Made by a program: the position numbers and the translations under genes. The notes beneath the pieces were generated by a model. It had not been told where the DNA came from. It saw only the letters and a list, made by a program, of their open reading frames with translations, and did not search any database. Below are positions 1 to 8,082 of a stretch of 64,000 bases of DNA, piece by piece. The stretch covers positions 1 to 64,000 of the forward strand of contig NZ_JNYV01000014.1 of the NCBI RefSeq assembly GCF_000717275.1. Direction: 5' to 3'. The stretch comes from Kitasatospora arboriphila. GTDB lineage: Bacteria; Actinomycetota; Actinomycetes; Mycobacteriales; Mycobacteriaceae. Positions within the stretch are counted from its first letter, which is position 1, and each line of letters starts with the position of its first letter.

Positions 1-1
1 A

Positions 2-361
2 TCGCTGGTGGCCAAATGGCGTTTCACCACGACCGATGTCGATTGGGAGGCGGTCTACCCGGCCATCAAACAGATCATCATCAACCGCTTCGCGACCGTT
101 CAATCCCTTGCCTTGCAACAGACCCTCTATGAGATCGGCAAGACGATCCTGGAGACCTACGACATGATCGCCGAGGTACGCCTGTCGGCTCCCAACAAGC
201 ATCACTTCATCTACGACCTGTCCCCGTTCGGCCTGGAGAACAACAAAGAGGTTTTCAATGCCGACGACCGTCCCTACGGTTTGATCCAGGGCACGGTGAC
301 CCGCGACGATGCGCCGGACGCAGGCCTGGCATGGAACCCCCAGATGGCGTGGCTCGGCTGA
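2..361 (+). CDS. Urate oxidase (factor-independent uricase), 3' part
   Basis: C-terminal 119 residues of uricase, which oxidises urate to 5-hydroxyisourate in purine breakdown. The frame is open from base 2, so the 5' end lies outside the window. The recognisable blocks are SLALQQTLYEIGKTILE, the PNKHHF segment near the active site, and the family end block around DLSPFGLENNKEVF and ADDRPYGLIQ. The domain ends normally, about 30 residues after the last conserved block, with a TGA at 359-361. No other purine gene lies downstream, so the gene is probably the last of its operon. The family call is firm; the start cannot be judged. Confidence 0.9.
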   Translation, partial: SLVAKWRFTTTDVDWEAVYPAIKQIIINRFATVQSLALQQTLYEIGKTILETYDMIAEVRLSAPNKHHFIYDLSPFGLENNKEVFNADDRPYGLIQGTVTRDDAPDAGLAWNPQMAWLG

Positions 362-780
362 ACCTGCCCGCCGGTCGCGCCGCGATCGTTCGGGGTAGTG
401 CCGTCTACCCCCGCCCGTCACACAACCCAGGTTGCGTCCGCTGGGCCGCAGATCAGACTGGCGGGGCAAATGGGGCGGGTACGATCGGCTGGCCATTGCC
501 GCTGTGGTCGGCGACCGCGTCTGTCCTCGAGAAGTCCTGCTGCGCAGTGAATGTGTATCTCAGAGTTGGGCGCAAGTGTCGACGTCGGGCTTGAGCGCCC
601 CATCTGCCAAATCGCCGACGAGCCACAGGCATGCGCCTAAGCGCTGAGTATCACCGTCGGCGTAGATACGCTCAAGGATGGATTAACCCGCTCGTGTCGG
701 CCGGCAACGCAAGGAGCCTGGCCCGCAGGTCTCGGTCGCTAGATCACCACAGCGATGCGCCTCGCAGTCGTTCGCTCGCC
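362..780. other. Intergenic stretch, no gene seen
   Basis: About 420 bases after the uricase stop. Short open frames on both strands have no family resemblance and poor codon structure. I see no clear terminator, tRNA or repeat. Confidence 0.5.
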
Positions 781-1023
781 CTACCGTGCATTGTGGGAGT
801 CGTCGCCAGCCATTTCATTCAGGTATCGGCGAGTCTCTGGCCCCACCACCCCCTCGTCGTCGTCAGGGATACCGAGCTCCGCCTGCAGATTCCATACAGC
901 CACCCTCAACAGCTCACCAAACATGCCATCGAGATCCCCCTCGTAATAACCCAGACTGTTGAGCTCTCGTTGAAGTGCAAGCACTACGGGTCCATGGTCA
1001 CCGAACTGGATCATGATCCTCAC
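781..1023 (-). CDS. Small peptidoglycan-binding-domain-like protein
   Basis: An 80-residue frame whose whole length resembles a PG_binding_1 module: an N-terminal GDHGPVVLALQRELNSLGYY helix pair, then a GELLRVAVWNLQAELGI segment, and GPETRRYLNEM at the end. Such modules bind cell-wall peptidoglycan and are normally attached to hydrolases. Here no signal peptide or catalytic domain is visible. Start is GTG at 1021-1023 or ATG at 1012-1014; neither has a convincing ribosome-binding site. It may be a stand-alone domain, a phage-type accessory, or the last piece of a broken wall hydrolase. The surrounding DNA is poor in coding signal, which favours a remnant. Confidence 0.5.
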   Translation of the reverse strand: MRIMIQFGDHGPVVLALQRELNSLGYYEGDLDGMFGELLRVAVWNLQAELGIPDDDEGVVGPETRRYLNEMAGDDSHNAR

Positions 1024-1726
1024 CTCTTCCGCGCCGACTGTAACCCGCCGAGCAACGAGTGGCAGTGCGCCCGAGGCTGTGGCACACGGAGTGCAGGCCA
1101 GTTATTAATCGCATTGGGGCACGATCTGGCCTGACGCCGCATAGTGTCCCTACGAGACCACCGACTGGGAGATGGTGCGGACACTGGGCTGCTACAACCT
1201 GGTGGCCCGGACATGGTCGTGTCGAAAACGAAGTCACCGTCGTCATAGAACACTTGTTAGGGCTCATGAGACCTCCGACGCCATAGCCGCTGCTCTGCTC
1301 GAATAGACCACCGGCGGCCTTGGCGGCGGCGCAACATGGCGAATCGAACGCTCACCCACTGAGAACACCCGGTGGATTGCAGGGCTGACACAGGATGCGG
1401 TCGGCCGCACCAGTGTGGTCTGGCCACGTGGAGATGGTCGGCGGTGGTTCACTACGCCCTGAGATCCTTGAACGCAGCCTGGTTTGAGCCCATCCCCGCA
1501 CTAACGAGGTCGACGCATCACTCGACGAGCTGACGTAAAGTCGAGATAGCGGCGTAACACGTTGTACAGCAATATGTCTTGTCACAGCCTATTTGATACA
1601 ACGCTTGGCAAGGCTCGCTCTAACCCCACGATCACGCAAGGGTTGTCGACCCGGCACCGGTGACCCGCGCCTTGTCAAAGTGGCTAGCACACTAGCTGTT
1701 CGGTCGCTGCATGTTGAGCGCAGATG
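1024..1726. other. Gene-poor stretch
   Basis: Roughly 700 bases without a gene I can support. Open frames are short and unlike any family I know. A 7-bp perfect inverted repeat (CGTTGTA at 1560-1566, TACAACG at 1597-1603) lies in an AT-richer patch and might be a protein-binding site or an old element end; nothing else marks it. Confidence 0.4.
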
Positions 1727-2040
1727 TCAGAGGAGTGCGGCGACCTTTTGGGCGGTCTCTTCGGCGAATCCTAGATTTGGCCGGTGACGAGATTGCCGTC
1801 AACGACGGTGTAGGAGACGAACGGCAGTGTGGCCTTCTCGTAGAGCGCACCACGCTTTTAGCGGCTTCCTCGGCGTTGTTGGGAACGAGCTTGTCGACTC
1901 TCGCCAGTTTTTCTTCCTGCTAGGCGAATCCGGTCATTTCTTACCGGGGATCAGGTAGGAGCCGTCGGAGCGTTGAGTGTTGAGCAGGCCGCAGTAGCCG
2001 TGGCAGACCGAGGAGACGATGCCGCCGCGTTCGTAGATCG
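1727..2040 (-). pseudogene. Relic of a DJ-1/PfpI-family (type 1 glutamine amidotransferase-like) gene
   Basis: Reading across two frames on the minus strand gives the C-terminal half of a DJ-1/PfpI-type protein. First IYERGGIVSSVCHGYCGLL (2039 down to about 1983), holding the nucleophile-elbow cysteine of the VCHG motif. Then N-T-Q-R-S-D-G-S-Y-L-I-P-G-K-K, a one-base slip near 1937, MTGFA, an in-frame TAG at 1920-1922, EEKLARVDKLVPNNAEEA, a second slip, and LPFVSYTVVDGNLVTGQ before AEETAQKVAALL and a TGA at 1727-1729. The first half of the protein is absent: the preceding sequence belongs to a GAF gene. With two shifts, a stop and no N terminus it cannot make the protein. Family assignment is strong; boundaries are approximate. 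Confidence 0.8.
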
Positions 2041-2591
2041 GCCGATGGTGTCACGGTGGTCAATGCTATTCGGACCTGGTCATTGTCGTAGACCGACGCC
2101 ATTTCCACCGCGGCGTGAGCGGCGAACAGCTCTCCCAGGGATCGAGCGTCTGCATCAAACGAACCGGGGGTGGTGCTGTGCACGTTCAACGCACCCAAGC
2201 TGCCGTCCTCGCTGACGAACAGGGTAGAACAGACCACCGCTGCAATGCCGAGACTGTCGGCGGCGTGGGCAAACTCAGGCCATCGAGTCTCAGTGGCCAT
2301 GTCATCGACCCACACCACGGTCTCCAGGCCCGCTGCGGCGTCCAGACACGGCCCCTGCCCAAGCTGTTGCTGCACCCTGTCGCACTGGCGTGCCAGATCA
2401 CCCACCGCAACCCGGGTCGTGAGCACCCCACGCGCTGACACCAAGGTCAGGCTCGCATACTCGGCGCCGTCGATTGCCTCGACCGCAGCATAGGCGATCC
2501 GTCGAATCGCAGATGTCTGGTCCTTGCCGGCCACGCGCAACTGGCGGGCAAGCTGCGCCAACCGTGCCGAATCACCCACCGTCGAGCCCAC
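1941..2591 (-). pseudogene. GAF-domain regulator, C terminus replaced by PfpI relic
   Basis: Residues 1-180 form a GAF domain like those of GAF-ANTAR regulators, with the diagnostic LGQGPCLDA and WVDDMATETRWPEF blocks, ending in AAVEMASVYDNDQVRIAL. In intact relatives this is followed at once by an ANTAR RNA-binding domain (compare the gene at 4488). Here, after about nt 2045, the frame runs into the DJ-1/PfpI relic read out of phase, giving a meaningless Arg-rich tail that stops at 1941. The ORF is open and might still give a GAF-only protein, but it has lost its output domain. The start is ATG at 2589-2591. I read it as a deletion that joined two neighbouring genes. Confidence 0.7.
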
Positions 2592-2708
2592 CTCAAAACC
2601 GATCGGACCACCCTCACCTGTTGTTTCGACTTCCTCAAAGTAACACGATCGATCACAAACAGCGCTGCCGAGAAGGCCTGCGCGCTAACAGCAATAGGGC
2701 GTCGTAAG

Positions 2709-2799
2709 CGCCCAGCTGACGCCGGTAGAGGCTGCTGGGCGCCTGCATCGTCGGGCTAACGGCCTTCGATATTTCGTCGTTCACGGCCGTGAATAGTGG
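2709..2799. repeat. Dispersed ~90-bp imperfect repeat, copy 1
   Basis: Closely matches 10925-11014. The first 44 bases differ at only a few positions and include an inverted repeat (CGCCCAGC at 2709-2716, GCTGGGCG at 2734-2741). A second well conserved block is TTCACGGCCG near 2780. Copy 1 sits between the GAF gene start and the Abi_C gene; its last bases overlap the Abi_C start region. On the minus strand both copies can be read as related peptides (AVNDEI / AVNSEI, then MQAPSS), with most changes altering residues, so it may be a fragment of a duplicated gene. Confidence 0.6.
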
Positions 2800-3317
2800 T
2801 CATTCAGACGCGTGCGATGGCGAGGTTGCGTTCGCTTCTACTGCTCGACACCGCGCCCGGGGCTTCGGTGGCCGGTGAAGGGCTAGCGAAACTGACTGAT
2901 TGGCAAGCGGTCGCCAAGTCCTGGACTGCCGCGTTGGAGAAGGTGACTGTCGATCCTGACGGCGCTATTACCGCTACGCGCACGACGTTGGAGAGTGTGT
3001 GTAAGCACATCTGTGATGAGCGGTTGGTCAGCTACGACAGCGGGTGGGATCTTGCGAAGTTATATAAGGCCGCCTCCAATGCGATGGAGATATCTCCAGA
3101 TCAGCACACGGAGAAGATCATCAAACAGATTCTGAGCGGCGCTGCGACAGTTGTCGGCGGGTTAGCCGGAATGCGTAACGCGCTGAGTGATGCACACGGG
3201 CGCGGCAAGGGCTCAGTCGGTCCGGCGCCGCGTCATGCCAAATTAGCAGTGAACACTGGGTTTGCAGTAGCCGGGTTCTTAATCGACTCTCTTATTGAGA
3301 AACCGTACCGCATATAA
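2796..3317 (+). CDS. Abi_C (abortive infection C-terminal) domain protein
   Basis: About 173 residues. From residue 40 on it follows the Abi_C pattern: WQAVAKSWTAALEKV, DPDGAITATRTTLESVCKHIC, DLAKLYKAASNAM, SPDQHTEKIIKQILSG, GGLAGMRNALSDAHG, and a closing AVNTGFAVAGFLIDSLIE helix. The conserved RN..SDAHG histidine-containing block is intact. Proteins of this type are tied to phage-exclusion functions in some hosts, but the molecular activity is not settled. Start is uncertain: GTG 2796 or ATG 2820, neither with a good ribosome-binding site. It is isolated, next to repeat copy 1 and decayed genes, which suits an acquired defence gene. Function in defence is inference. Confidence 0.7.
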   Translation: MVIQTRAMARLRSLLLLDTAPGASVAGEGLAKLTDWQAVAKSWTAALEKVTVDPDGAITATRTTLESVCKHICDERLVSYDSGWDLAKLYKAASNAMEISPDQHTEKIIKQILSGAATVVGGLAGMRNALSDAHGRGKGSVGPAPRHAKLAVNTGFAVAGFLIDSLIEKPYRI

Positions 3318-3555
3318 CGAGTATCTGCCTGCTATTGGTCAGCCTCCGATGCTTTGCTACCGACGGACAAATGTTGCCGAGCACGTCAGCGAATAGTACT
3401 CTCCTGCAGGTCTTTTCAGACCGCTACCTTACACAAGGTATATTACCGGCGACTGTCACGCGGATCTGGGTCGACGACCGTTAAAGCGCCACCACAGGCA
3501 CGTAACCGACGCCGAACGCACCTTCGCCGATTCCGGTTTCGGTCCCCGACCCGTT

Positions 3556-3720
3556 ATGGCCACGCCGGGGCGCCGCGTTGCCACCACATTCCTGGCGATC
3601 ACAACTGTTGCTGCCCTCGCACAGGCCGTCCAAATTCGTGCAACGCAAGCTAGCGACGGTTCGCCGCCCATAGTCGCCGCGGGGGTCCTGCCGCTCGCGG
3701 CCTTGTCTGCGTGTTGGTAA
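3556..3720 (+). CDS. Possible small membrane peptide or gene fragment
   Basis: A 54-residue frame from ATG 3556 to TAA 3718-3720, directly before the sigma-factor gene. It starts MATPGRRVATTFLAITTVAA and contains two short hydrophobic stretches (residues 9-21 and 38-52). The frame is also open upstream with coding-like composition, so it may be the 3' end of a lost gene. No family is recognised. The rest of 3318-3732 shows nothing I can call. Confidence 0.25.
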   Translation: MATPGRRVATTFLAITTVAALAQAVQIRATQASDGSPPIVAAGVLPLAALSACW

Positions 3721-3732
3721 CACGCCGACACG

Positions 3733-4350
3733 ATGAGGCGATGCCCAACTATGGACACGGTGCATATTGCCGGGGCCACCAGTTCACAGTTGCGTGATCT
3801 CGCCGAGTTGCTCGCAGGTGTGGCGCGGGGTGCGGCTGCCTTTGACAGGCTCTACATGTCGACCCGCGCTCGGCTGTACGCACTGATCTACGCCACCGTT
3901 CGCGACAGCGGGTTCGCCGAGGACGTCATGCAAGAGGTGTACCTCGAGGTGTGGCAGAAGGTTCACCGCTACCGACCCGATATGGGCAACCCCTTGTCGT
4001 GGTTGATGATGATCTCGCACCGACGCGCTATCGACCGGGTGCGATCCGAAGAAGCACAGCGTCGCAAACTCGCCACCATGGCCACGGTGTTCACCGACAT
4101 CGGACCCAACGGCCCCGACGAACACGTCATACTCATGGACGAATACCGAGAGCTACGAACACATCTGGCCGCCCTGACCGAGCGGCAACGCCACAGCATC
4201 GAGCTGGTCTACTTCGCCGACTTGAGCCCCCGCCACAGCGCCCACCACCTCAACGTGCCCCTGCCCACCTTCAAAACCCGGCTCCGCGACGCCATCCAAC
4301 ATCTACGCGCAGCCCACGGCCACACCCGAGAGCCGTCGGCAGCGGCATAG
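3733..4350 (+). CDS. ECF-family RNA polymerase sigma factor (SigK-like)
   Basis: A sigma-70 family extracytoplasmic-function factor. Region 2 is clear: FDRLYMSTRARLYALIYATV, the DVMQEVYLEVWQKV helix, and NPLSWLMMISHRRAIDRVR, which contacts the -10 element. Region 4 follows (LTERQRHSIELVYFADLS, then VPLPTFKTRLRDAIQHLR) and binds the -35 element. About 199-205 residues, normal for the class; the true start may be ATG 3733 or ATG 3751 (MDTVHIAG). The sequence looks most like the SigK/ECF19 group, which is usually partnered with a membrane anti-sigma factor encoded next to it. None is present here, so its control is unclear. The next gene is a GAF-ANTAR regulator 137 bp downstream. Confidence 0.85.
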   Translation: MRRCPTMDTVHIAGATSSQLRDLAELLAGVARGAAAFDRLYMSTRARLYALIYATVRDSGFAEDVMQEVYLEVWQKVHRYRPDMGNPLSWLMMISHRRAIDRVRSEEAQRRKLATMATVFTDIGPNGPDEHVILMDEYRELRTHLAALTERQRHSIELVYFADLSPRHSAHHLNVPLPTFKTRLRDAIQHLRAAHGHTREPSAAA

Positions 4351-4487
4351 AACCCCCTTGTTCGTTCAACCGTCCGCGAGATGCGTGAGCGGTCTTCGGA
4401 CTAGGGTTTAAGTCGTGATCAGCGATGGTGAAGCACCGCAGGTGAGGTACGACGGGCGGGCCACGTCGCCCTCAACCGGGGTAGGCA

Positions 4488-5207
4488 TTGACCGACTGTA
4501 GTGACTCGACCAGGAACCTCACCAGTCGTGTACGCGCGCTGAACGCGGACCTACCAAGCAGTGTTGACGCTACGCTCAGCGCGTTGGGCCGCCTTGCCGT
4601 TGACACGCTACCCGGCGTCGATTATGTGGGTTTTAGCGTGATGTCCGATGCCACGGGGCTCTCCTCGATCGCCTCAACGCATGACGACGCCACGCTCTTG
4701 ACCGAGCTGCAACACCTCCACGGCCGCGGGCCGTGTATCGACGTGGCCGAGGGCACAGATGTGGTCGAGGCCCGGGATCTGCACACAGATATGCGGTGGC
4801 CCCAGTTTCAGCGAGATGTACTCGCGGGCACAGCGATTCGGTCCGTCACCTCGTACCGCCTGCACACCACCCGTCACGGCGCCAGCATGGTCACCCTGTG
4901 CGCCACCGAGGCTGACGCTCTGACCCGCCATACCCGCGACGGCGGGCTCGTCTTTGCAACGTACTGCGCGGTCCTGTGGCAGGGAGCGCACCGTGAAGAG
5001 CACCTGCGCGTCGCGATCGCCAGCCGCGACATCATCGGGCAAGCCAAAGGAATGATCATGGAGCGCTACCACATCAACGACGCCCAGGCGTTCGACCTGC
5101 TGCGCGAACTGTCGCAGACCTCTAATGTCCGCCTCACCGACCTTGCCCGCCAACTTGTCAACCACGACACACCACCTTCCCCACCGTCGGCCCTACCGAC
5201 GCAGTAG
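4488..5207 (+). CDS. GAF-ANTAR regulator
   Basis: A 239-residue putative antitermination regulator. An N-terminal GAF sensor (residues 20-165) carries the LHGRGPCIDVAEG and RDLHTDMRWPQF signatures. A C-terminal ANTAR domain (about 170-228) has ASRDIIGQAKGMIMERYHI and QAFDLLRELSQTSNVRL, the helices that bind paired RNA hairpins. The frame starts at a TTG (4488-4490); no in-frame ATG occurs before the GAF domain. This is the only intact member of three such genes in the first 11 kb (the others are at 1941 and 9869). The input signal cannot be told from sequence. Confidence 0.8.
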   Translation: MTDCSDSTRNLTSRVRALNADLPSSVDATLSALGRLAVDTLPGVDYVGFSVMSDATGLSSIASTHDDATLLTELQHLHGRGPCIDVAEGTDVVEARDLHTDMRWPQFQRDVLAGTAIRSVTSYRLHTTRHGASMVTLCATEADALTRHTRDGGLVFATYCAVLWQGAHREEHLRVAIASRDIIGQAKGMIMERYHINDAQAFDLLRELSQTSNVRLTDLARQLVNHDTPPSPPSALPTQ

Positions 5208-5436
5208 GTTCGCGAATATGGTCTCCTCGGCGTCGAACCAGTAGCAATGCCGGTGGTCAGCACATGACACTGCCGTAGTGGACGACGAACGCCGGTGAAG
5301 CATCCTGAGGGCGCCATCCAGATGCCGGCGGGGGTGGTCCGCGAGGCAGTCGCGCCTCAACGCTTGGCGATCGTGTGGGCCGACCGTGCCGTCGAAGCTG
5401 TGATCGACAGCTCTCACCGACAGCGGCTTCTTGCCC

Positions 5437-6328
5437 GTGCGCCTGCCCATTGCTGAGACCGCCGGATTCGTAGACGCGTCCGGGCCGCCAGCGCTGATAC
5501 TCGTCGACAGCGACATCCTTGACCCCGATGTTGTGAATGTCCTTGCCGGCGTGCGCCGACACGGCCGGCAGCTACGGGTGTGTGTCCTGGCCGGACCATC
5601 AGCGGCCGCCGCCGGGCTCCTGGTTGCTCTGCGCTCGGGGTTCACCGACGTCGTCGACCCCGACGACCCCACCGCACTGAGCCAGTTCCTGGCCCCGTCC
5701 CCCACCGAGGGAGTCGAACGGGTCCTCGCTGTCGGGGCGCACCCCCGACGACGTCGAAATCGGTTGTGGCGCCACCCTGCTGCGCCACGCCGGCCACGGG
5801 CACCCCATCACCGTGTTGACCCTGAGCCGCGGCGCCGTCGGCGGTGACCAACACATCCGTCGCGTCGAAGCCGTCACCGCAGCGGTCGCTATGTCCGCGC
5901 AACTACTCGTGGCCGACCTACCCGACACCCGCATCGGCGAAGCACCCCGACTCGTCACCCTCATCGAGGAGGTCATCGCCCTGGTGCGACCCACCACCGT
6001 CTACGTGCATTCGGGGGCCGACAACCACCAAGACCACCGGGCCGTGCACGAAGCCACCCTCATCGCCGCCCGCCGCGTCCAACAGGTGTTCTGCTACCAA
6101 TCACCCTCCTCGCGCAACGGCTTCGCTCCCACCAAGTTCGTTCCCGTCGACGAAAGCATCGACACCAAAGTCGCCGTCCTGCAGCACTACCGGTCACAAT
6201 CCACCCGCCACTACCTCGACCCAGAACTCATCACCGCCACCGCACGCTACTGGGCCCGCCAACTCCCCCACACCCGCTACGCCGAACCCTTCGAAGTCAT
6301 CCGCGCCACTGACCCATCACCGGGCTAG
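5437..6328 (+). pseudogene. Receiver-like domain fused to PIG-L (LmbE) deacetylase, one-base frameshift
   Basis: The first part (start TTG 5431 or GTG 5437, after a TGA at 5401) encodes a pseudo-receiver: ALILVDSDILDPDVVNVL, LRVCVLAGPSAAAAG and LRSGFTDVVDPDDPTALSQF. It continues into RVLAVGAHP, the start of a PIG-L N-acetyl-sugar deacetylase. There a run of five C (5742-5746) breaks the frame. Removing one C restores HPDDVEIGCGATLLRHAG, and the second frame then runs to 6328 with the metal-site GADNHQDHRAVHEA block. Apart from this the gene is complete, so it is either a recent pseudogene or a homopolymer error. The fusion suggests a signal-gated hydrolase of a GlcNAc-type conjugate; substrate unknown. 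Confidence 0.75.
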
Positions 6329-6560
6329 CTACAGGCCTGCCATTGATAGCCCCACAGATGTGTGGTGAGAGATCGAAAGCCCTCCCGGCCACGGCCAAAC
6401 CCCTGGCCGCCCGTAGCAACTACGTGACGTAACCGATCGCATCGGCGTTCTTTGCTGTGTCACGCAACGCCTTTCGCGGACGGACCACGCAGGATGCGCG
6501 GGGGCGCCCATCCTTTCACGGTTCGTGGTGGGGCCCGCCATTTACGAATTTGGTTGCGCG

Positions 6561-7868
6561 TCAGTGCATGTGGCGTAGCAGTGCTCGTCCGGCTGCGGTG
6601 ACGGTGTCGCGGTTGTAGGTGAGCGTGTAAGTGAATCGCCGATCATGGTCTGTGCGCGGTGTATCGGTGTGCAGGTCGCGGGCGATGAGGGCTGCGAAGA
6701 AGTGCCGGCCGAGGATCACGAGTGTCCATTCGTCGGCGAGGGGGTGGTCGTCTGCAATGGTGGTGCCGCGCACACCGGCAGCGGGGTCGGGTGGTAGGTC
6801 GGTGGCGATGACCGCAACAAGGGGGTTAGCGGCGGCGAGGGCGGCGTACCTCTGGGCATCACGGTCGGTGAAATGGGTGGCGTGCTGGAAGCTGGCCAAA
6901 ATGGTCACTGGTTCTGCCAGTGTTGCGGCGTGGTGTTCGAGGTAGCGCGAGTAGCGCACCAGGACCTGTTTGGTGGCCACCTGCCGGCGGGTGATCAGTT
7001 GTGATGGCTGGTCGGGGACCGCGGCCGGTGCGGAGTTGATCGGCACTTGCTCGTCGGGGGGTATGGGCGGCCAGGTGTGTGGTGGCAGCGGTGCCGGCCG
7101 ACCCAGATGCCAGCCCTGGCCCAGGGTGGCGCCTAGGTCCACTGCGCGGCGCAGGTGGGCGTCGGTTTCGATGCCTTCGGCGAGGATGACCGTGCCGGTT
7201 GCCTCGGCGTAGGCGCGGACGGTGGTAACGGCGTGGAGCTGCTCGCGGGTGGGTGCACTCGCTATCAGCGACCCGTCGAGTTTGACGACGTCGGGGGCGA
7301 TCAGCGAGAGCAGGGTCAGCGAGTCAGGGTGGCGCCCAACATCATCGAGAGCGATGCCCACGCCCCGCGCTCGTGCATCGAGCACCACGTTGAGTAGTTC
7401 TGCTGGATTGTCGAGCAGGGCGCGTTCGGTGAGTTCTAGAACGATCCGCGACCCCGGTGCCGGTGTGTCGAAAATGGTGCCTGATTTGAGGCTGTCGACA
7501 AGTGCATCTGGTTCGACGTTGATGAACACAGTCATGCCGTCCTCGAGGTGACCGTGCGCGGCAATGGTCTGCAGGGCAGCGTTTCGGCATGCCCGGTCAA
7601 CCTCGGCCACACGGCCCTGGTCGCGTGCGTGGTTGATGACCGCCGACGGGTCCACCCCCGGAACCTCGGGCCACCGGGCCAACGCCTCGGCCCCGACAAC
7701 GGTTCCGGTGGCAAGGTGGACGATGGGCTGAAAGACCGGTCGTACCGCACGGACCGACTCCGGGGTTCGCAGCACATCGAGTACTCGAGGATCAGGCGTC
7801 GGCGGACCCGGCGCCTGTCCGGCGTCCGAGGCGCAGTGGGCATGCCCGGCAGAGTTCACGCGACGCAC
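6561..7868 (-). CDS. EAL-domain protein with C-terminal DICT sensor
   Basis: A 435-residue soluble protein. Residues 40-280 form an EAL domain, the fold that hydrolyses cyclic di-GMP: EAL at 61-63, INVEPDAL, LELTERALL, IALDDVGRHPDSL (DDFG-type metal motif as DDVG), VVKLDGSL, ILAEGIET and QGWHLGRPAPL. Residues 295-430 match the DICT sensory domain (QVATKQVLVRYSRYLE, VTILASFQHATHF, VVILGRHFFAALIARDL-like). Most catalytic acidic residues appear kept, so it may be active, although the loop-6 motif is not canonical. GTG start at 7866-7868 has AGGA five bases upstream. It is divergent from a GGDEF gene, with a palindrome 34 bp upstream of its start. Confidence 0.85.
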   Translation of the reverse strand: MRRVNSAGHAHCASDAGQAPGPPTPDPRVLDVLRTPESVRAVRPVFQPIVHLATGTVVGAEALARWPEVPGVDPSAVINHARDQGRVAEVDRACRNAALQTIAAHGHLEDGMTVFINVEPDALVDSLKSGTIFDTPAPGSRIVLELTERALLDNPAELLNVVLDARARGVGIALDDVGRHPDSLTLLSLIAPDVVKLDGSLIASAPTREQLHAVTTVRAYAEATGTVILAEGIETDAHLRRAVDLGATLGQGWHLGRPAPLPPHTWPPIPPDEQVPINSAPAAVPDQPSQLITRRQVATKQVLVRYSRYLEHHAATLAEPVTILASFQHATHFTDRDAQRYAALAAANPLVAVIATDLPPDPAAGVRGTTIADDHPLADEWTLVILGRHFFAALIARDLHTDTPRTDHDRRFTYTLTYNRDTVTAAGRALLRHMH

Positions 7869-7901
7869 CCATTTCCTGTGATCATTGATCTAAATCCTGC
7901 G

Positions 7902-7918
7902 ATCGTTACGGTAACGAT
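7902..7918. promoter_or_regulatory. Perfect 17-bp palindrome between EAL and GGDEF genes
   Basis: ATCGTTAC, one central G, GTAACGAT: eight-base arms without mismatch, in the only gap between two divergent cyclic di-GMP genes. GTTAC-GTAAC arms are typical of dimeric TetR- or GntR-type operators. It lies 34 bp before the EAL start, close to where its promoter must be. The cognate regulator is not identified. Not a terminator: no gene ends here. Confidence 0.65.
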
Positions 7919-8082
7919 AGGCGGTGGTCGGTGGGATGTCCTTGACCACGGCGTAGCGTCCCGCCTTCCTTGGTGATAATTCGCGCAGCATGCTGGTCTG
8001 TCTGATCTGCGTGTCAGCGACATACCATCATCTGGGGACCGAGGAACCGGGCAGTGATGCTGGAGTGGCAGAGAGGGATGTT

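Noticed and set aside
631..1134. 167-codon plus-strand ORF near the window start
   Set aside because: Overlaps the peptidoglycan-binding-like frame on the other strand and has no recognisable family; codon pattern is poor.
1560..1603. 7-bp inverted repeat CGTTGTA/TACAACG as an insertion-sequence end
   Set aside because: No transposase frame, no target duplication and arms too short; chance is likely.
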